Source of the DNA: Actinophytocola sp044466355
GTDB lineage: Bacteria > Actinomycetota > Actinomycetes > Mycobacteriales > Pseudonocardiaceae
Direction of reading: 5' to 3'
Assembly: GCF_044466355.1 (NCBI RefSeq)
Contig: NZ_JBITMQ010000014.1
Location: 207,187-271,186, forward strand
Length of the DNA: 64,000 nt
Positions 17,201 to 25,802 of this stretch are shown here, one piece after another (positions within the stretch are counted from its first letter, which is position 1; every line of letters starts with the position of its first letter). The notes beneath the pieces are model-generated. The model had not been told where the DNA came from. It did not search any database and saw only the letters and a list, made by a program, of their open reading frames with translations. The translations under genes and the position numbers were made by a program.

Positions 17201-18535
17201 ATGGCTCGGCTGTTCGGTACCGACGGTGTTCGCGGGCTGGCGAACTCCGATCTGACCCCTGAACTGGCCCTATCCGTCGCGGCGGCCGCGGCGCGGGTGC
17301 TGGCGGAGCATGACAGCTCACACCGTCCGGTCGCGGTGGTCGGCCGGGACCCCAGGGCGAGCGGCGAGATGCTGCAGGCCGCCGTCGCCGCGGGCCTCAC
17401 CGCGGCGGGCGCCGACGTCATGCAGCTCGGGGTGCTGCCGACCCCCGCGGTCGCGCACCTCGTCGGTGAGCTGGGCGCCGACCTCGGCGTGATGATCTCG
17501 GCGTCGCACAACCCGATGCCCGACAACGGCATCAAGCTGTTCGCCGCGGGCGGACACAAGCTGCCGGACGTCATCGAGGACGAGATCGAGACCCACATGG
17601 GCGTCGACTTCACCCGTCCCACGGGCGCGGGCGTCGGCCGCGTGTACGACATCGCCGACTCGCTCGACCGGTACCTGCAGCACCTGCTGAAGGCCGTCCC
17701 GCACCGGCTCGACGGCCTGCGCGTGGTGGTCGACTGCGCGAACGGCGCGGCGTGGGCCGCGGGCCCGAGGGCCTACCGCGAGGCGGGTGCCGAGGTGATC
17801 GCCATCCACGCGCTGCCGGACGGCGAGAACATCAACGCCGACTGCGGTTCCACGCACCTGGACGTCCTGCGCGCGGCGGTGCTCGCCGAGCAGGCCGACC
17901 TGGGCATCGCCCACGACGGCGACGCCGACCGCTGCCTCGCGATCGACAAGGACGGCAACGTCGTCGACGGTGACCAGATCATGGCGGTGCTGGCGCTGGC
18001 CATGAAGGAGGCGGGCGACCTCGCCGAGAACACCCTGGTCGCCACCGTCATGAGCAACCTCGGCCTGCACCTCGCGATGCGCGAACACGGCGTCCACCTC
18101 CGCACCACCGCGGTCGGCGACCGCTACGTGCTGGAGGAGCTGCGCCAGAACAACCTCTCCCTGGGCGGCGAGCAGTCCGGCCACGTGGTCCTCCCGGCAC
18201 ACGCCACCACCGGCGACGGCCTGCTGACCGCGCTGCGCCTGATGTCCCGCGTGGCCGAGTCCGGCCGCCCCCTGGCCGACCTGGCCGGCGTGATGACCCG
18301 CCTCCCCCAGGTCCTGGTGAACGTGAAGGTCGCCGACAAGACGAAGGTGACCGGTTCCACGACGGTGAGCGAAGCGGTCGCCGAGGTGGAAGCCGAACTG
18401 GGCGAGACAGGCCGAGTCCTCCTCCGCCCGTCCGGCACCGAACAACTCGTCCGCGTCATGGTCGAGGCCCCGTCCCACGAGGCGGCCCAGGCCGCCGCCG
18501 ACCGTCTGGTCAACGTCGTCAGCACGGCCGTCTGA
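17201..18535 (+). CDS. glmM: Phosphoglucosamine mutase GlmM
   Basis: Converts glucosamine-6-phosphate to glucosamine-1-phosphate for UDP-GlcNAc and peptidoglycan. 444 residues, the usual length. It starts FGTDGVRGLAN. The phosphoserine loop is ISASHNPMPDNGIK at about residue 100, the metal loop is DGDADR at about 240, the sugar-binding GGEQSGH is at about 324, and the phosphate-binding RPSGTE is at about 408. A GGAGGA site precedes the ATG. It acts directly after GlmS, encoded 15 kb away; the long insertion between the two is the type VII substrate region. Confidence 0.97.
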   Translation: MARLFGTDGVRGLANSDLTPELALSVAAAAARVLAEHDSSHRPVAVVGRDPRASGEMLQAAVAAGLTAAGADVMQLGVLPTPAVAHLVGELGADLGVMISASHNPMPDNGIKLFAAGGHKLPDVIEDEIETHMGVDFTRPTGAGVGRVYDIADSLDRYLQHLLKAVPHRLDGLRVVVDCANGAAWAAGPRAYREAGAEVIAIHALPDGENINADCGSTHLDVLRAAVLAEQADLGIAHDGDADRCLAIDKDGNVVDGDQIMAVLALAMKEAGDLAENTLVATVMSNLGLHLAMREHGVHLRTTAVGDRYVLEELRQNNLSLGGEQSGHVVLPAHATTGDGLLTALRLMSRVAESGRPLADLAGVMTRLPQVLVNVKVADKTKVTGSTTVSEAVAEVEAELGETGRVLLRPSGTEQLVRVMVEAPSHEAAQAAADRLVNVVSTAV

Positions 18536-18596
18536 CCAGCACATTCCGTTCACAAATCCCCCAATACACCCCCGTCCGCGACAACCCGTCGGTATG

Positions 18597-18624
18597 TTGC
18601 TTGCAGTGTGCGCAGGCGTACGAT
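18597..18624 (+). promoter_or_regulatory. Candidate promoter of the first large substrate operon
   Basis: TTGCTT (18597-18602) and TACGAT (18619-18624) separated by 16 bases, 57 bases before the ATG at 18682. The spacing is slightly short but the hexamers fit the principal sigma class. Confidence 0.4.
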
Positions 18625-18681
18625 CCGTGCTTGCGCTCGCAGGGTGGGAGACAGTAGAAGGAAGATCGAGGGGGCTACACC

Positions 18682-19032
18682 ATGGCGGGTGGTATGGAGG
18701 TCGATCCGGAGGCCATCCAGGCCTTCGCCACGTTCATGGCCGACGCGAAGCAGCAGTTCGACAAGGTCGCGGCCCGTTTCGGTGAAGCGAACGCGACGGC
18801 GGAGAGCTTCGGACGGAACTGGAAGGCCGAGGGCGACGAGTACGTTAAGTCGTGGGGGATGCTCGCGCCCGACCTGACCAGCCTGTCCGCGACGCTCGAC
18901 CAGATCACCGCGCAGCTGGGTGCGAGCGCGGACCTCAACGTCCAGGGCGAGACGACGAACGTCGGCCAGTTCACCTCGATCGAAGCCAGCGCAGACGGCG
19001 GCACGCCGTCGACCGAGCCCGGCGGTGTCTGA
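18682..19032 (+). CDS. Small helical type VII substrate-like protein
   Basis: 116 residues with the look of an ESX-type helical hairpin: helix 1 about 8-42, a turn near FGRNWKAEGDEY, helix 2 to about 85, and a disordered Thr/Gly/Ala tail. The turn has a Trp but no strict W-x-G. Its stop overlaps the ATG of the next gene by one base (TGATG), so the two are translationally coupled and probably make a partner pair. There is no signal peptide, as expected for type VII clients. Confidence 0.6.
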   Translation: MAGGMEVDPEAIQAFATFMADAKQQFDKVAARFGEANATAESFGRNWKAEGDEYVKSWGMLAPDLTSLSATLDQITAQLGASADLNVQGETTNVGQFTSIEASADGGTPSTEPGGV

Positions 19033-21164
19033 TGGGATTCGAAGCAGCCAACATCTGGCAGGACTTCAAGCAGGGCTCGGAGACCGCGCGGGGCACCGTC
19101 GACGACAACTCCAACCAGGTACTGCTGGGTCCCCGGCTCAACGAGGCCGTGCGGCACTTCGCGAACGGTTATCTGGAGAAGTTGGAGCTGGGGCCCGCGG
19201 ACAAGGCGACCAGCGAACGCGCCAAGCTGCTCGACCTGCAGTGGGGCGGCATCGAACACGACGGTGCGATGCTGCGCGGGCTCGGCATCGCGCTGTCCAA
19301 CTTCGCCGAGGTGCTCGGCGCGAACGTCACCAGGCTCGGGGAGAGCTGGAGGGGCGATTCGTACGACGCCTTCAAGGCCGCGATGGCCAAGGTCCAGAGC
19401 ACGATCGCGGCCTATGGCACCTACGCGACGGCCACGGGCGACGGCCTGATCAACAGCATGTCCCAGCTGCGGGTCGTCTTCGAGCAGTTCGCCCAGGACA
19501 GCGCCAACACGCACCTGAACTTCGGAGATGTCTCGCCGCCCGAGTACTGGCACAAGATCGGCACGGGCGACTACACCCCGGACGCGCTGGCCGACGGCTG
19601 CCCGACGTGGTTCCTCGTGGGCAACTGCACGAAGAACGACGAAGCGCAGAGCAGCGTGATCAACGGTCGCTTCGTCACGCAGCGGCGTTGGGACATCTGC
19701 ATGGCCGACCCGTGCGAAGACAACGCGGGCCGCGTGTTGATCATGTATCGCAACATGGTCGATGCCTGCCACGATGCCCGCGAGGACATCAGGCGCAAGC
19801 TCCACAACTTCTTCGCGGCGGTCGGTGCGACGGTCGAGACCGTGTCGAACCTTTACGACGCCGCGCTCGGCAATGTCTACACGCTCGCCAACGAGGAGGT
19901 CTTCAGCTCCCTCCGCGTCATCGGTGCGGGTGGCGGTGGACAGCCCGTCGGCGGCGGGGACACAGGCGCGCCGACCGGATACCCCGGTGGTGGCTACCCG
20001 GGCGGTGAAGGTGGTGGCTACCCGGGCGGTGGCGGGCCAGGACCGGCCGCGGTCGCCGAGCCGATGCCGCCCACACCCGAGCCACCCGTCGAGGACGCCG
20101 CGCCGGCGGAGGCGCCTCCGGACGCGGCCGTGCGGGAGGAGCCGGACACCGCCGTCGAGCAGTCCGCGACCGTCGAGATCAAGGACGGCGACCGGACGAT
20201 CGGTGTCACGAGTCCGGATGGCGACGGCCATGTGCGAGTCACCGTCGACGACGGCACCGGCAAGACCAAGACCTACGAGCTGGACTTCGACGCCGCCAGT
20301 GGGCTTGCTCCCCAGCGGCCCGCTGACAGTGTGCCTGGTCCGAACGGCGAAGTGTCCGACGGCGACGCTCCCCAGCAGGTACCGGCCCGCACCGACGGGA
20401 AATGCGTCATCCAGGACGGTCCGCTGACCATCACCGCGGAACGTCCGCTCTTCTCCCCGGAGTCGATCCAGCTCACCGTGGACGACGGCTCCGGCAACCC
20501 CACGGCCTACACGCTCGATTTCGACGAGGAACCGGACAGCGCGGAGACACAGTCCGGTGCCACGGCCGCCGAGCCGGGCAAGCAGGAGGCGTCGGCTCAG
20601 GCGCCTGGGAGCGCACCGCGATCAGCGTCGGACCAGTCCGCCGCTGTCACCGCCGATCCGGCACCAGTCGAGGACGCCGTGCCCGACGTGCCGGAGGGTG
20701 CGGACGCAGGCGAGAACGAGGCTGTGCTGGCGCAAGGCCGCGACACCGACGACATCGAGCAGGCCGCGGAGAGCGGTACCGCACAGGCTCCGGCGGCCGC
20801 GGACGAGCCCGCCGAGACGTCAACGCAGCGTGCCGTCGCGGGCCAGACGCAGGCGGCCGCCAGCGACATCGCTTCCCAACCCGGGTGGCTGGCGGACCGG
20901 GAGTCGATGTCCGGGGTGCTCGTGCCCGACCAGCCCGACGGTGACGCGGGACTGTCGAAGGCACCCGACGCCGCCGAGCCTGACGCGTCCGGCATGGTGG
21001 GCTCCGGGATGCCGATGCTCGGCGGCGCTGCGCCGCCGAGTGGTGGGTCGGAGCCGGGCCGTGCGGGATCTGGGTGGAGCGTGCACGGCGATCTCTTCGA
21101 CAGCGCCGAACCGGTCTACAGCATGCACGGCGTGCTGGGTGACGACGACCAGGCGACGGAGTAG
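19032..21164 (+). CDS. Very large putative type VII substrate with paired beta modules (first of three paralogues)
   Basis: 710 residues. Residues 1-300 are a helical domain with a W-R-G turn (ESWRGDSYDAF) and several Cys (CPTWFLVGNC, CMADPCEDN, MVDACHD) that could pair outside the cell. A Gly/Tyr/Pro-rich linker follows (YPGGGYPGG repeats). Then come two copies of a 40-45 residue module (about 378-420 and 456-500) with the pattern VxIxDGDRxI ... VTVDDGxGxxxxYxLDF. A long acidic Ala/Pro region leads to GMPMLGG and a tail with GWSVHGDLFD and GVLGDD. The modules and tail recur in the genes at 22243 and 28038. No known enzyme domain is visible. I infer a secreted or surface protein. Confidence 0.6.
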   Translation: MGFEAANIWQDFKQGSETARGTVDDNSNQVLLGPRLNEAVRHFANGYLEKLELGPADKATSERAKLLDLQWGGIEHDGAMLRGLGIALSNFAEVLGANVTRLGESWRGDSYDAFKAAMAKVQSTIAAYGTYATATGDGLINSMSQLRVVFEQFAQDSANTHLNFGDVSPPEYWHKIGTGDYTPDALADGCPTWFLVGNCTKNDEAQSSVINGRFVTQRRWDICMADPCEDNAGRVLIMYRNMVDACHDAREDIRRKLHNFFAAVGATVETVSNLYDAALGNVYTLANEEVFSSLRVIGAGGGGQPVGGGDTGAPTGYPGGGYPGGEGGGYPGGGGPGPAAVAEPMPPTPEPPVEDAAPAEAPPDAAVREEPDTAVEQSATVEIKDGDRTIGVTSPDGDGHVRVTVDDGTGKTKTYELDFDAASGLAPQRPADSVPGPNGEVSDGDAPQQVPARTDGKCVIQDGPLTITAERPLFSPESIQLTVDDGSGNPTAYTLDFDEEPDSAETQSGATAAEPGKQEASAQAPGSAPRSASDQSAAVTADPAPVEDAVPDVPEGADAGENEAVLAQGRDTDDIEQAAESGTAQAPAAADEPAETSTQRAVAGQTQAAASDIASQPGWLADRESMSGVLVPDQPDGDAGLSKAPDAAEPDASGMVGSGMPMLGGAAPPSGGSEPGRAGSGWSVHGDLFDSAEPVYSMHGVLGDDDQATE

Positions 21165-21166
21165 GC

Positions 21167-21733
21167 ATGGCACTCGCTGACATCGACGCCGCGGCGACTC
21201 AGCACCGTATCCAGGAGGCTGTCGAAACAAGCAGGAAGACCTTCGCCGACCTGGTGCAACGCTCGACGGAGATCGACAACCGCTTTCGGGACGCGGCCGC
21301 CAAGGAAGAGGCCGAGCTGAAGGCGGCCTTGGAGCGCAAGGCGGAAGCCGAGGCCGCCAGGAAAGCCGCCGAGCAGGAGAAGGAGACGCAGGCCGAGGAG
21401 CCCAAGCCGCGGCCCAAGCCGTCGACGCTCTCCCTCGGGGCCGACGAGTTCAAGGAGGCCCGGCAGGCGCGGAAGGCCGCGGACGAGGCGAAGCCGGTCG
21501 ACACGCCAGCGCCCGTCGTGCCCGAACCCGCCGCGGAACCGCCCCGACCAGGCAAGACGATGAAACTCGGCGCGCGGGACGACGAGGGCGAGGCGCCCAA
21601 GCCCAACCGGACGCTCAAGCTCGGTGCGCGGGACGACGCCGAGCCGAAGCCGGAGGAACGCCCGGTCCGCAAGCCGCGGCCGCCGCGTCCCGAGGGCGAC
21701 GACGACATGTCCGGCCGGACCTGGTTGCGGTAG
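21167..21733 (+). CDS. Charged coiled-coil protein with DDxSxxxWL tail
   Basis: 188 residues starting 3 bases after the stop of the large protein. Residues 10-75 form a strong Glu/Ala/Lys-rich coiled coil. The middle is Pro-rich with two KTMKLGARDD / RTLKLGARDD repeats. The extreme C-terminus is GDDDMSGRTWLR, resembling the end of the protein at 25033-25554 (DDEDDFSNQSSWMQNR). There is no signal peptide. In both operons such a protein directly follows the large substrate, suggesting a cytosolic chaperone or escort with a common docking tail. No known family recognised. Confidence 0.6.
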   Translation: MALADIDAAATQHRIQEAVETSRKTFADLVQRSTEIDNRFRDAAAKEEAELKAALERKAEAEAARKAAEQEKETQAEEPKPRPKPSTLSLGADEFKEARQARKAADEAKPVDTPAPVVPEPAAEPPRPGKTMKLGARDDEGEAPKPNRTLKLGARDDAEPKPEERPVRKPRPPRPEGDDDMSGRTWLR

Positions 21734-21874
21734 CGGAAGCAAATTTCCCGGTCGCACGCGGCGTCACCTGCGGGTGGGTACATTCTGTGTGCAGATGCGA
21801 CGGCACCGGCCGCCGTCGGCGCGCGTCGAAGTAGGGCAACCGCGCTCTAGGGACTCTGGAGGGGGACTCCGACC

Positions 21875-22240
21875 ATGAACACGCCGCCGCCCAGCGGGCC
21901 ACCCGCCAACCCGTCCGGTGTGCAGGCGCCCGACGGGTACAAGACCGACACGGGGCAGATGTCCTCTGTCGGCCGGACCATCAGCACCAAGGCGGAGGAC
22001 GCCAAGGGCGACGTCGCCGAGGTCAAGCCCGCCAAGACGCAGGCCGCCGAGTTCGGGCAGCACGAGGAGCACCAGACCTGGCAGGCCGACTACGCCGCCG
22101 CCATCGAGCAGCTCGGCGCCGGGTCAACCGCGATGTGCGACAACCTGATCGCGTTCGCCGGGCAGCTCGACGCGGCCGGGGCCACGTACTCCGACAGTGA
22201 GTCCGCCGCCCAGACCAACGTCAACTCGGTTCAGGTCTGA
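21875..22240 (+). CDS. Small EspC/WXG100-like helical protein
   Basis: 121 residues: a disordered Pro-rich start, then two helices (about 35-70 and 75-112) with a Trp near the middle (HQTWQADYAAAIEQL) and a C-terminal TYSDSE that fits Y-x3-E. It resembles the EspC-type type VII exported family. A GGAGGGGG site precedes the ATG. Its stop is only 2 bases from the GTG of the next very large gene, repeating the small-then-large arrangement of the preceding operon. The 141-base upstream gap probably holds the promoter, but I could not fix it. Confidence 0.6.
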   Translation: MNTPPPSGPPANPSGVQAPDGYKTDTGQMSSVGRTISTKAEDAKGDVAEVKPAKTQAAEFGQHEEHQTWQADYAAAIEQLGAGSTAMCDNLIAFAGQLDAAGATYSDSESAAQTNVNSVQV

Positions 22241-22242
22241 CC

Positions 22243-25020
22243 GTGGCCAGGTCCTGGGAAGAGGTCAAGGCCGTCCTCGACGACCCGTACGTCTCGGCGG
22301 ACACCAAGGAGCTGCTCCTCACCGCCTACGTGCGGGAGAACAGCGGCCCGTTCGGGCTCAACGACCTGCCCGACGAGGTCAACGACTACACCGACGGCAC
22401 CAAGGCCAGCTACAACATCGACGGTGACGAGGCGTGGGTCGGCCAGTACGCCACCACCGACGAGGTCTACGAGACGGCACAGGACGAGTCGGACGAGGCC
22501 GGGTACAGCCAGGGCCTCAACGACCAGAACGTCGAAGAGGGCCGCACCGAGATCGAGGACATGCGGCTCCCCGAACCCGGGTCGAGCTCTAACGTCGGTG
22601 TGCAGAAGTCGGACGAGATCTTCGACGCGGCCCGTGACGCGTTGCGGATCTTCCAGGACTTCCTGCCGGTCAACGACAAGGTGCCGTCGGACACGCTGGG
22701 TCGTCAGGGGAAGTTGAAGTTCGAGACGGACATCGTCAAGCGGTACGACGAGCAGATGGGCATCTCGTTCAAGAACTTCCTGGACGACTCCAACCGGCTG
22801 CGTGAGGCGTACTCGACGCTCTCCGAGCTGAACTCGTCGACCGAGACCGAGCTGAACAACCTGTACCGGGAGTGGACCGGCCAGGCGGCCAACGCCTCCT
22901 ACCAGCACTACTCGGAGAAGATCGCCCCGAACTCGACCGATCTGCTGTCCTACCTGCAGACCGCCCCCGAGATGATCGAGACGACCGTCACGAACGTGTT
23001 CGAGGCGTGCCGTGGCAAGGCGAACGACATCATCGCCCTGTACGAGACCTTCCGGGGCACCCTCGGCAGCGCGACACCCGAGATCGCCGACAAGGTCGTC
23101 ACGCTCGCCAGCGGCGACTTCGACTCGCAGGACCAGGTCCTGGAGGTCGCGGCGTGGGTGGACTCGGTGACCGGGTCCAACCTGGAACAGACGATCCGTG
23201 ACGACGACTGTGGGTTGAACGACGAGAACAAGGACTATGTGATCCGCGAGTGCAAGAAGTGGATCCGGGATTCGTTCAACCAGGATCTGCACGAGACGCT
23301 GTACGTGAGTTTCGAGCAGATCTGTGATGACACGCTCGAGGCGGTGAACCTGCACTACGAGGCGTTGAACGAGTACCTGAAGGAGTACGAGAACAAGTTC
23401 GCCGCCGCGCAGCCGCCGCCCAGCCAGCCGACCCAACCGACACAGCCGACTCAGCCGACTCAGCCGACTCAACCGAGCCAGCCCTCGACGCCCTCGACCC
23501 CGTCCACTCCGTCGACCCCGTCGACCCCGTCGACGCCCTCGACCCCGTCGACCCCGTCGACTCCGTCCACTCCGTCGACGCCGTCGATGCCCGAGGTGCC
23601 GACGCCGCCGGAGACGGACCCGAACACGCCGGGCAACCCGAACGACCCGAACACGCCGGGCAACCCCAACGACCCGAACAAGCCGGGCGACCCGAACAAC
23701 CCCGACGTGCCGACGACGCCGCCGACGGACCAGGAAGAGACGGTCACCATCAACGACGGCGACCGGGAGATCTCGGTCACCAGCCCGGACGGCCAGGGCA
23801 AGGTCACGGTGACGGTCGACGACGGCAGCGGCCCGCCGAAGACGTACACGTTGGACTTCGGTGGCGCCGACCCGCTCACCCCGGGCACGCCCGGCGGGGT
23901 GATGCCGACGGTGCCCGGCCCGGACGGGGTGATGCCGACCGTGCCCGGCCCGGACGCGCCGATCGAGCCCGGCCCGGACGGGAAGTGCACGATCACCGAC
24001 GGGGACCTGACCATCACCGCCGAACGGCCGGAAGGCCAGCCGGACACGGTGGTCGTGACCGTCGACGACGGCACCGGCGAGCCGACGACCTACAACCTGG
24101 ACTACTCGGAGTCGGACACGGGCGTGGAGGCCCACCCGGCGCCCGGGCGGATGCCGCAGGAACTGGTCGACGCCAACCGGCAGGTCGACGGCGCCGACTT
24201 CACGCCGGACGGGGTGAGCATCCAGCCCGCGCCGGGTGAGATGCCGCAGTCGCTGCAGGGTGAGCAGGTCAGTACGCAGCCGGCGTTTGGTGAGATGCCG
24301 GAGTCGTTGCAGGGTGAGCAGGTCAGTACGCAGCCGGCGTTTGGTGAGATGCCGGAGTCGTTGCAGGGTGAGCAGATCAGTACGCAACCCGCGTTCGGTG
24401 AGCGGCCGATGCCGGTGCAGGGTGACATCAGTACGCAGCCCGCGTTCGGTGATGGGCCGCCGTCGCAGGGCATCAGTACGCAGCCCGCGTTCGGTGAGCG
24501 GCCGATGCCGCTGCACAGCGACATCAGCACGCAGCCCGCGCCCTACGACGGCACGCCGCCGCAGGGGCAGGGCATCAGCACCCAGCCCGCGTTCGGGGAG
24601 ATGCCGGAGTCGCTGCGGTCCGAGGCCGTGTTCGCCACGACCGCGTCGGCCGCCGACGACCCGACCATGTCCGGGTTCGGCGGCGACGCCGGGCCGCACT
24701 CGTCCGCCGGTGAGGCCGGGTCGTTCGGTGGGCCGGACCAGTCGTCCCCGTACATGAACGGGGCGAGCGGTGAGGCCGGGCTGTCGACCGCGCCGGACAG
24801 CGTCGCCGACACCAGCCCCGGCTCGCCGTCCGGGCCGGACCAGGCGCATGGTGGGATGGCCGGTGGCGGCATGCCGATGATGGGCGGAGCGCCCGGTGGC
24901 GGTGGCGGCGGCGGTGACAGCGAGCGGGCCGGCAGCCAGTGGCGAACCACCGGCGACCTGTTCGACGAACCGGCCGATCCGCAGGAGTTGCGGGGCGCGT
25001 TCGGTGGCCAGGACCGTTAA
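22243..25020 (+). CDS. Very large putative type VII substrate with repeats (second paralogue)
   Basis: 925 residues from GTG. Residues 1-110 are acidic; 115-385 are helical with the turn REWTGQAANASYQHY, a WXG-like motif. Then come QPT and STP tandem repeats (about 393-450) and PN/PG repeats. Two beta-type modules follow (about 499-540 and 580-624), with the pattern VTIxDGDREI ... VTVDDGxGxPxTYxLDF. After these are eight degenerate STQPAFGE repeats (658-794). The end has GGMPMMGG and the tail SQWRTTGDLFD ... GAFGGQD. Residues 115-390 are almost identical to the protein at 28038. No signal peptide or catalytic domain. I infer an exported surface or adhesin-like protein; the Pro/Thr repeats would be extended stalks. 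Confidence 0.62.
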   Translation: MARSWEEVKAVLDDPYVSADTKELLLTAYVRENSGPFGLNDLPDEVNDYTDGTKASYNIDGDEAWVGQYATTDEVYETAQDESDEAGYSQGLNDQNVEEGRTEIEDMRLPEPGSSSNVGVQKSDEIFDAARDALRIFQDFLPVNDKVPSDTLGRQGKLKFETDIVKRYDEQMGISFKNFLDDSNRLREAYSTLSELNSSTETELNNLYREWTGQAANASYQHYSEKIAPNSTDLLSYLQTAPEMIETTVTNVFEACRGKANDIIALYETFRGTLGSATPEIADKVVTLASGDFDSQDQVLEVAAWVDSVTGSNLEQTIRDDDCGLNDENKDYVIRECKKWIRDSFNQDLHETLYVSFEQICDDTLEAVNLHYEALNEYLKEYENKFAAAQPPPSQPTQPTQPTQPTQPTQPSQPSTPSTPSTPSTPSTPSTPSTPSTPSTPSTPSTPSMPEVPTPPETDPNTPGNPNDPNTPGNPNDPNKPGDPNNPDVPTTPPTDQEETVTINDGDREISVTSPDGQGKVTVTVDDGSGPPKTYTLDFGGADPLTPGTPGGVMPTVPGPDGVMPTVPGPDAPIEPGPDGKCTITDGDLTITAERPEGQPDTVVVTVDDGTGEPTTYNLDYSESDTGVEAHPAPGRMPQELVDANRQVDGADFTPDGVSIQPAPGEMPQSLQGEQVSTQPAFGEMPESLQGEQVSTQPAFGEMPESLQGEQISTQPAFGERPMPVQGDISTQPAFGDGPPSQGISTQPAFGERPMPLHSDISTQPAPYDGTPPQGQGISTQPAFGEMPESLRSEAVFATTASAADDPTMSGFGGDAGPHSSAGEAGSFGGPDQSSPYMNGASGEAGLSTAPDSVADTSPGSPSGPDQAHGGMAGGGMPMMGGAPGGGGGGGDSERAGSQWRTTGDLFDEPADPQELRGAFGGQDR
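23212..23409. repeat. 198-bp near-identical segment shared with 29019-29216
   Basis: This stretch in the second large gene matches 29019-29216 in the third with only two differences that I see, both silent. A second stretch, 22681-22779, is identical to 28488-28586. The flanks diverge much more, which suggests recent duplication with gene conversion. Confidence 0.85.
24214..24624 (+). repeat. Eight tandem coding repeats, consensus STQPAFGE
   Basis: Eight in-frame units of 15-18 codons begin with (V/I)S(T/I)QPA(F/P), followed by GEMPESLQGEQ or shorter variants. The second and third units are 54-base direct repeats that are almost identical at the DNA level, so copy number is likely to vary by slippage or recombination. 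Confidence 0.85.
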
Positions 25021-25032
25021 GAGGGGAAACTG

Positions 25033-25554
25033 ATGGGCGCTTACGACCGGGCCGCGGCAGCGCGGGCCAAGATGGCGCAGGTGCAGCGGGAGATGTCGGA
25101 GCGGCGTGCGCTGCGTGACCGCAACTTCCGGCAGAAGCGTGAGCAGGCGCTCGAGGCGTTCAAGAAGCAGGGCCCGGTGATGGCCCAGGTCGCCAAGCAC
25201 ATGGGCGAGCTGGGCCGCCGCCGCGCCCAGGCGGGTGGCTGGGCCACCGAGAAGACGGAGCAGGACAAGGACTTCGTCATGGGCTTCGGCTTCGAGGACG
25301 AGGAGCAGAAGGACCCGTACGCCTACCGTCCGCCGCAGCGGCCGAACCGTGCCGACACGCCGCCCGGCGGCATCGGCATGATCGACGACGAGGAGTCGTC
25401 CGCGCCCATGCCGCCGCCCGCGCCGGAGGCCCCGCCCGCACCGGCACCGCCCGCCCCGCCGAGGGCGCCGCGTGCCGCGCGCAGGCCGGAGCCAACGGAA
25501 CTGGACGACGAGGACGACTTCTCGAACCAGTCCAGCTGGATGCAGAACCGGTGA
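25033..25554 (+). CDS. Coiled-coil protein with Pro-rich linker and DDFSxxSSW tail
   Basis: 173 residues. The first 75 residues are a highly charged Arg/Lys/Glu/Gln coiled coil (AKMAQVQREMSERRALRDRN and onward). A short FVMGFGFEDEEQKDPYAYRP segment and a Pro/Ala-rich linker follow, and the protein ends DDEDDFSNQSSWMQNR. Position, size, coiled coil and tail match the protein at 21167-21733, although sequence similarity is low. It starts 12 bases after the large gene and overlaps the acyl carrier protein gene by 4 bases. A cytosolic escort for the large protein is the likeliest role, inferred from context. Confidence 0.6.
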   Translation: MGAYDRAAAARAKMAQVQREMSERRALRDRNFRQKREQALEAFKKQGPVMAQVAKHMGELGRRRAQAGGWATEKTEQDKDFVMGFGFEDEEQKDPYAYRPPQRPNRADTPPGGIGMIDDEESSAPMPPPAPEAPPAPAPPAPPRAPRAARRPEPTELDDEDDFSNQSSWMQNR

Positions 25555-25802
25555 ACGCGCGGGTCGCGGAGCGGGCGGACGACATCAAGGCGGTCGTGTG
25601 CCGGGTGCTCGAGGTGGACGCCGACGAGGTGGGGCCGGCCGACCACTTCGTCGAAGCCCTCGGCGCCGACTCGATGAAGCTGATCGAGCTGCTCGCCAAC
25701 CTGGAGATCGAGTTCGACGTCGAGGTGGACCCGGCCGAGTTCGAGCGGCTGGTCAGCCTCGACGGGGTCTACGCCGTGCTGAGCGAGGCGCTCGAGAAGT
25801 GA
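25551..25802 (+). CDS. Acyl carrier protein
   Basis: 83 residues, the standard ACP size. The phosphopantetheine attachment site is S41 in EALGADSMKLIELLANLE, with the helix II pattern intact. The four-helix layout with the acidic surface of type II carriers is visible (DIKAVVCRVLEVDADEV; DVEVDPAEFERL). It overlaps the coiled-coil gene before it and the ketosynthase after it by 4 bases each, so all are translationally coupled. It is not beside any fatty-acid synthase genes, so it is probably a dedicated carrier for the two ketosynthase-type proteins downstream. Confidence 0.92.
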   Translation: MNARVAERADDIKAVVCRVLEVDADEVGPADHFVEALGADSMKLIELLANLEIEFDVEVDPAEFERLVSLDGVYAVLSEALEK

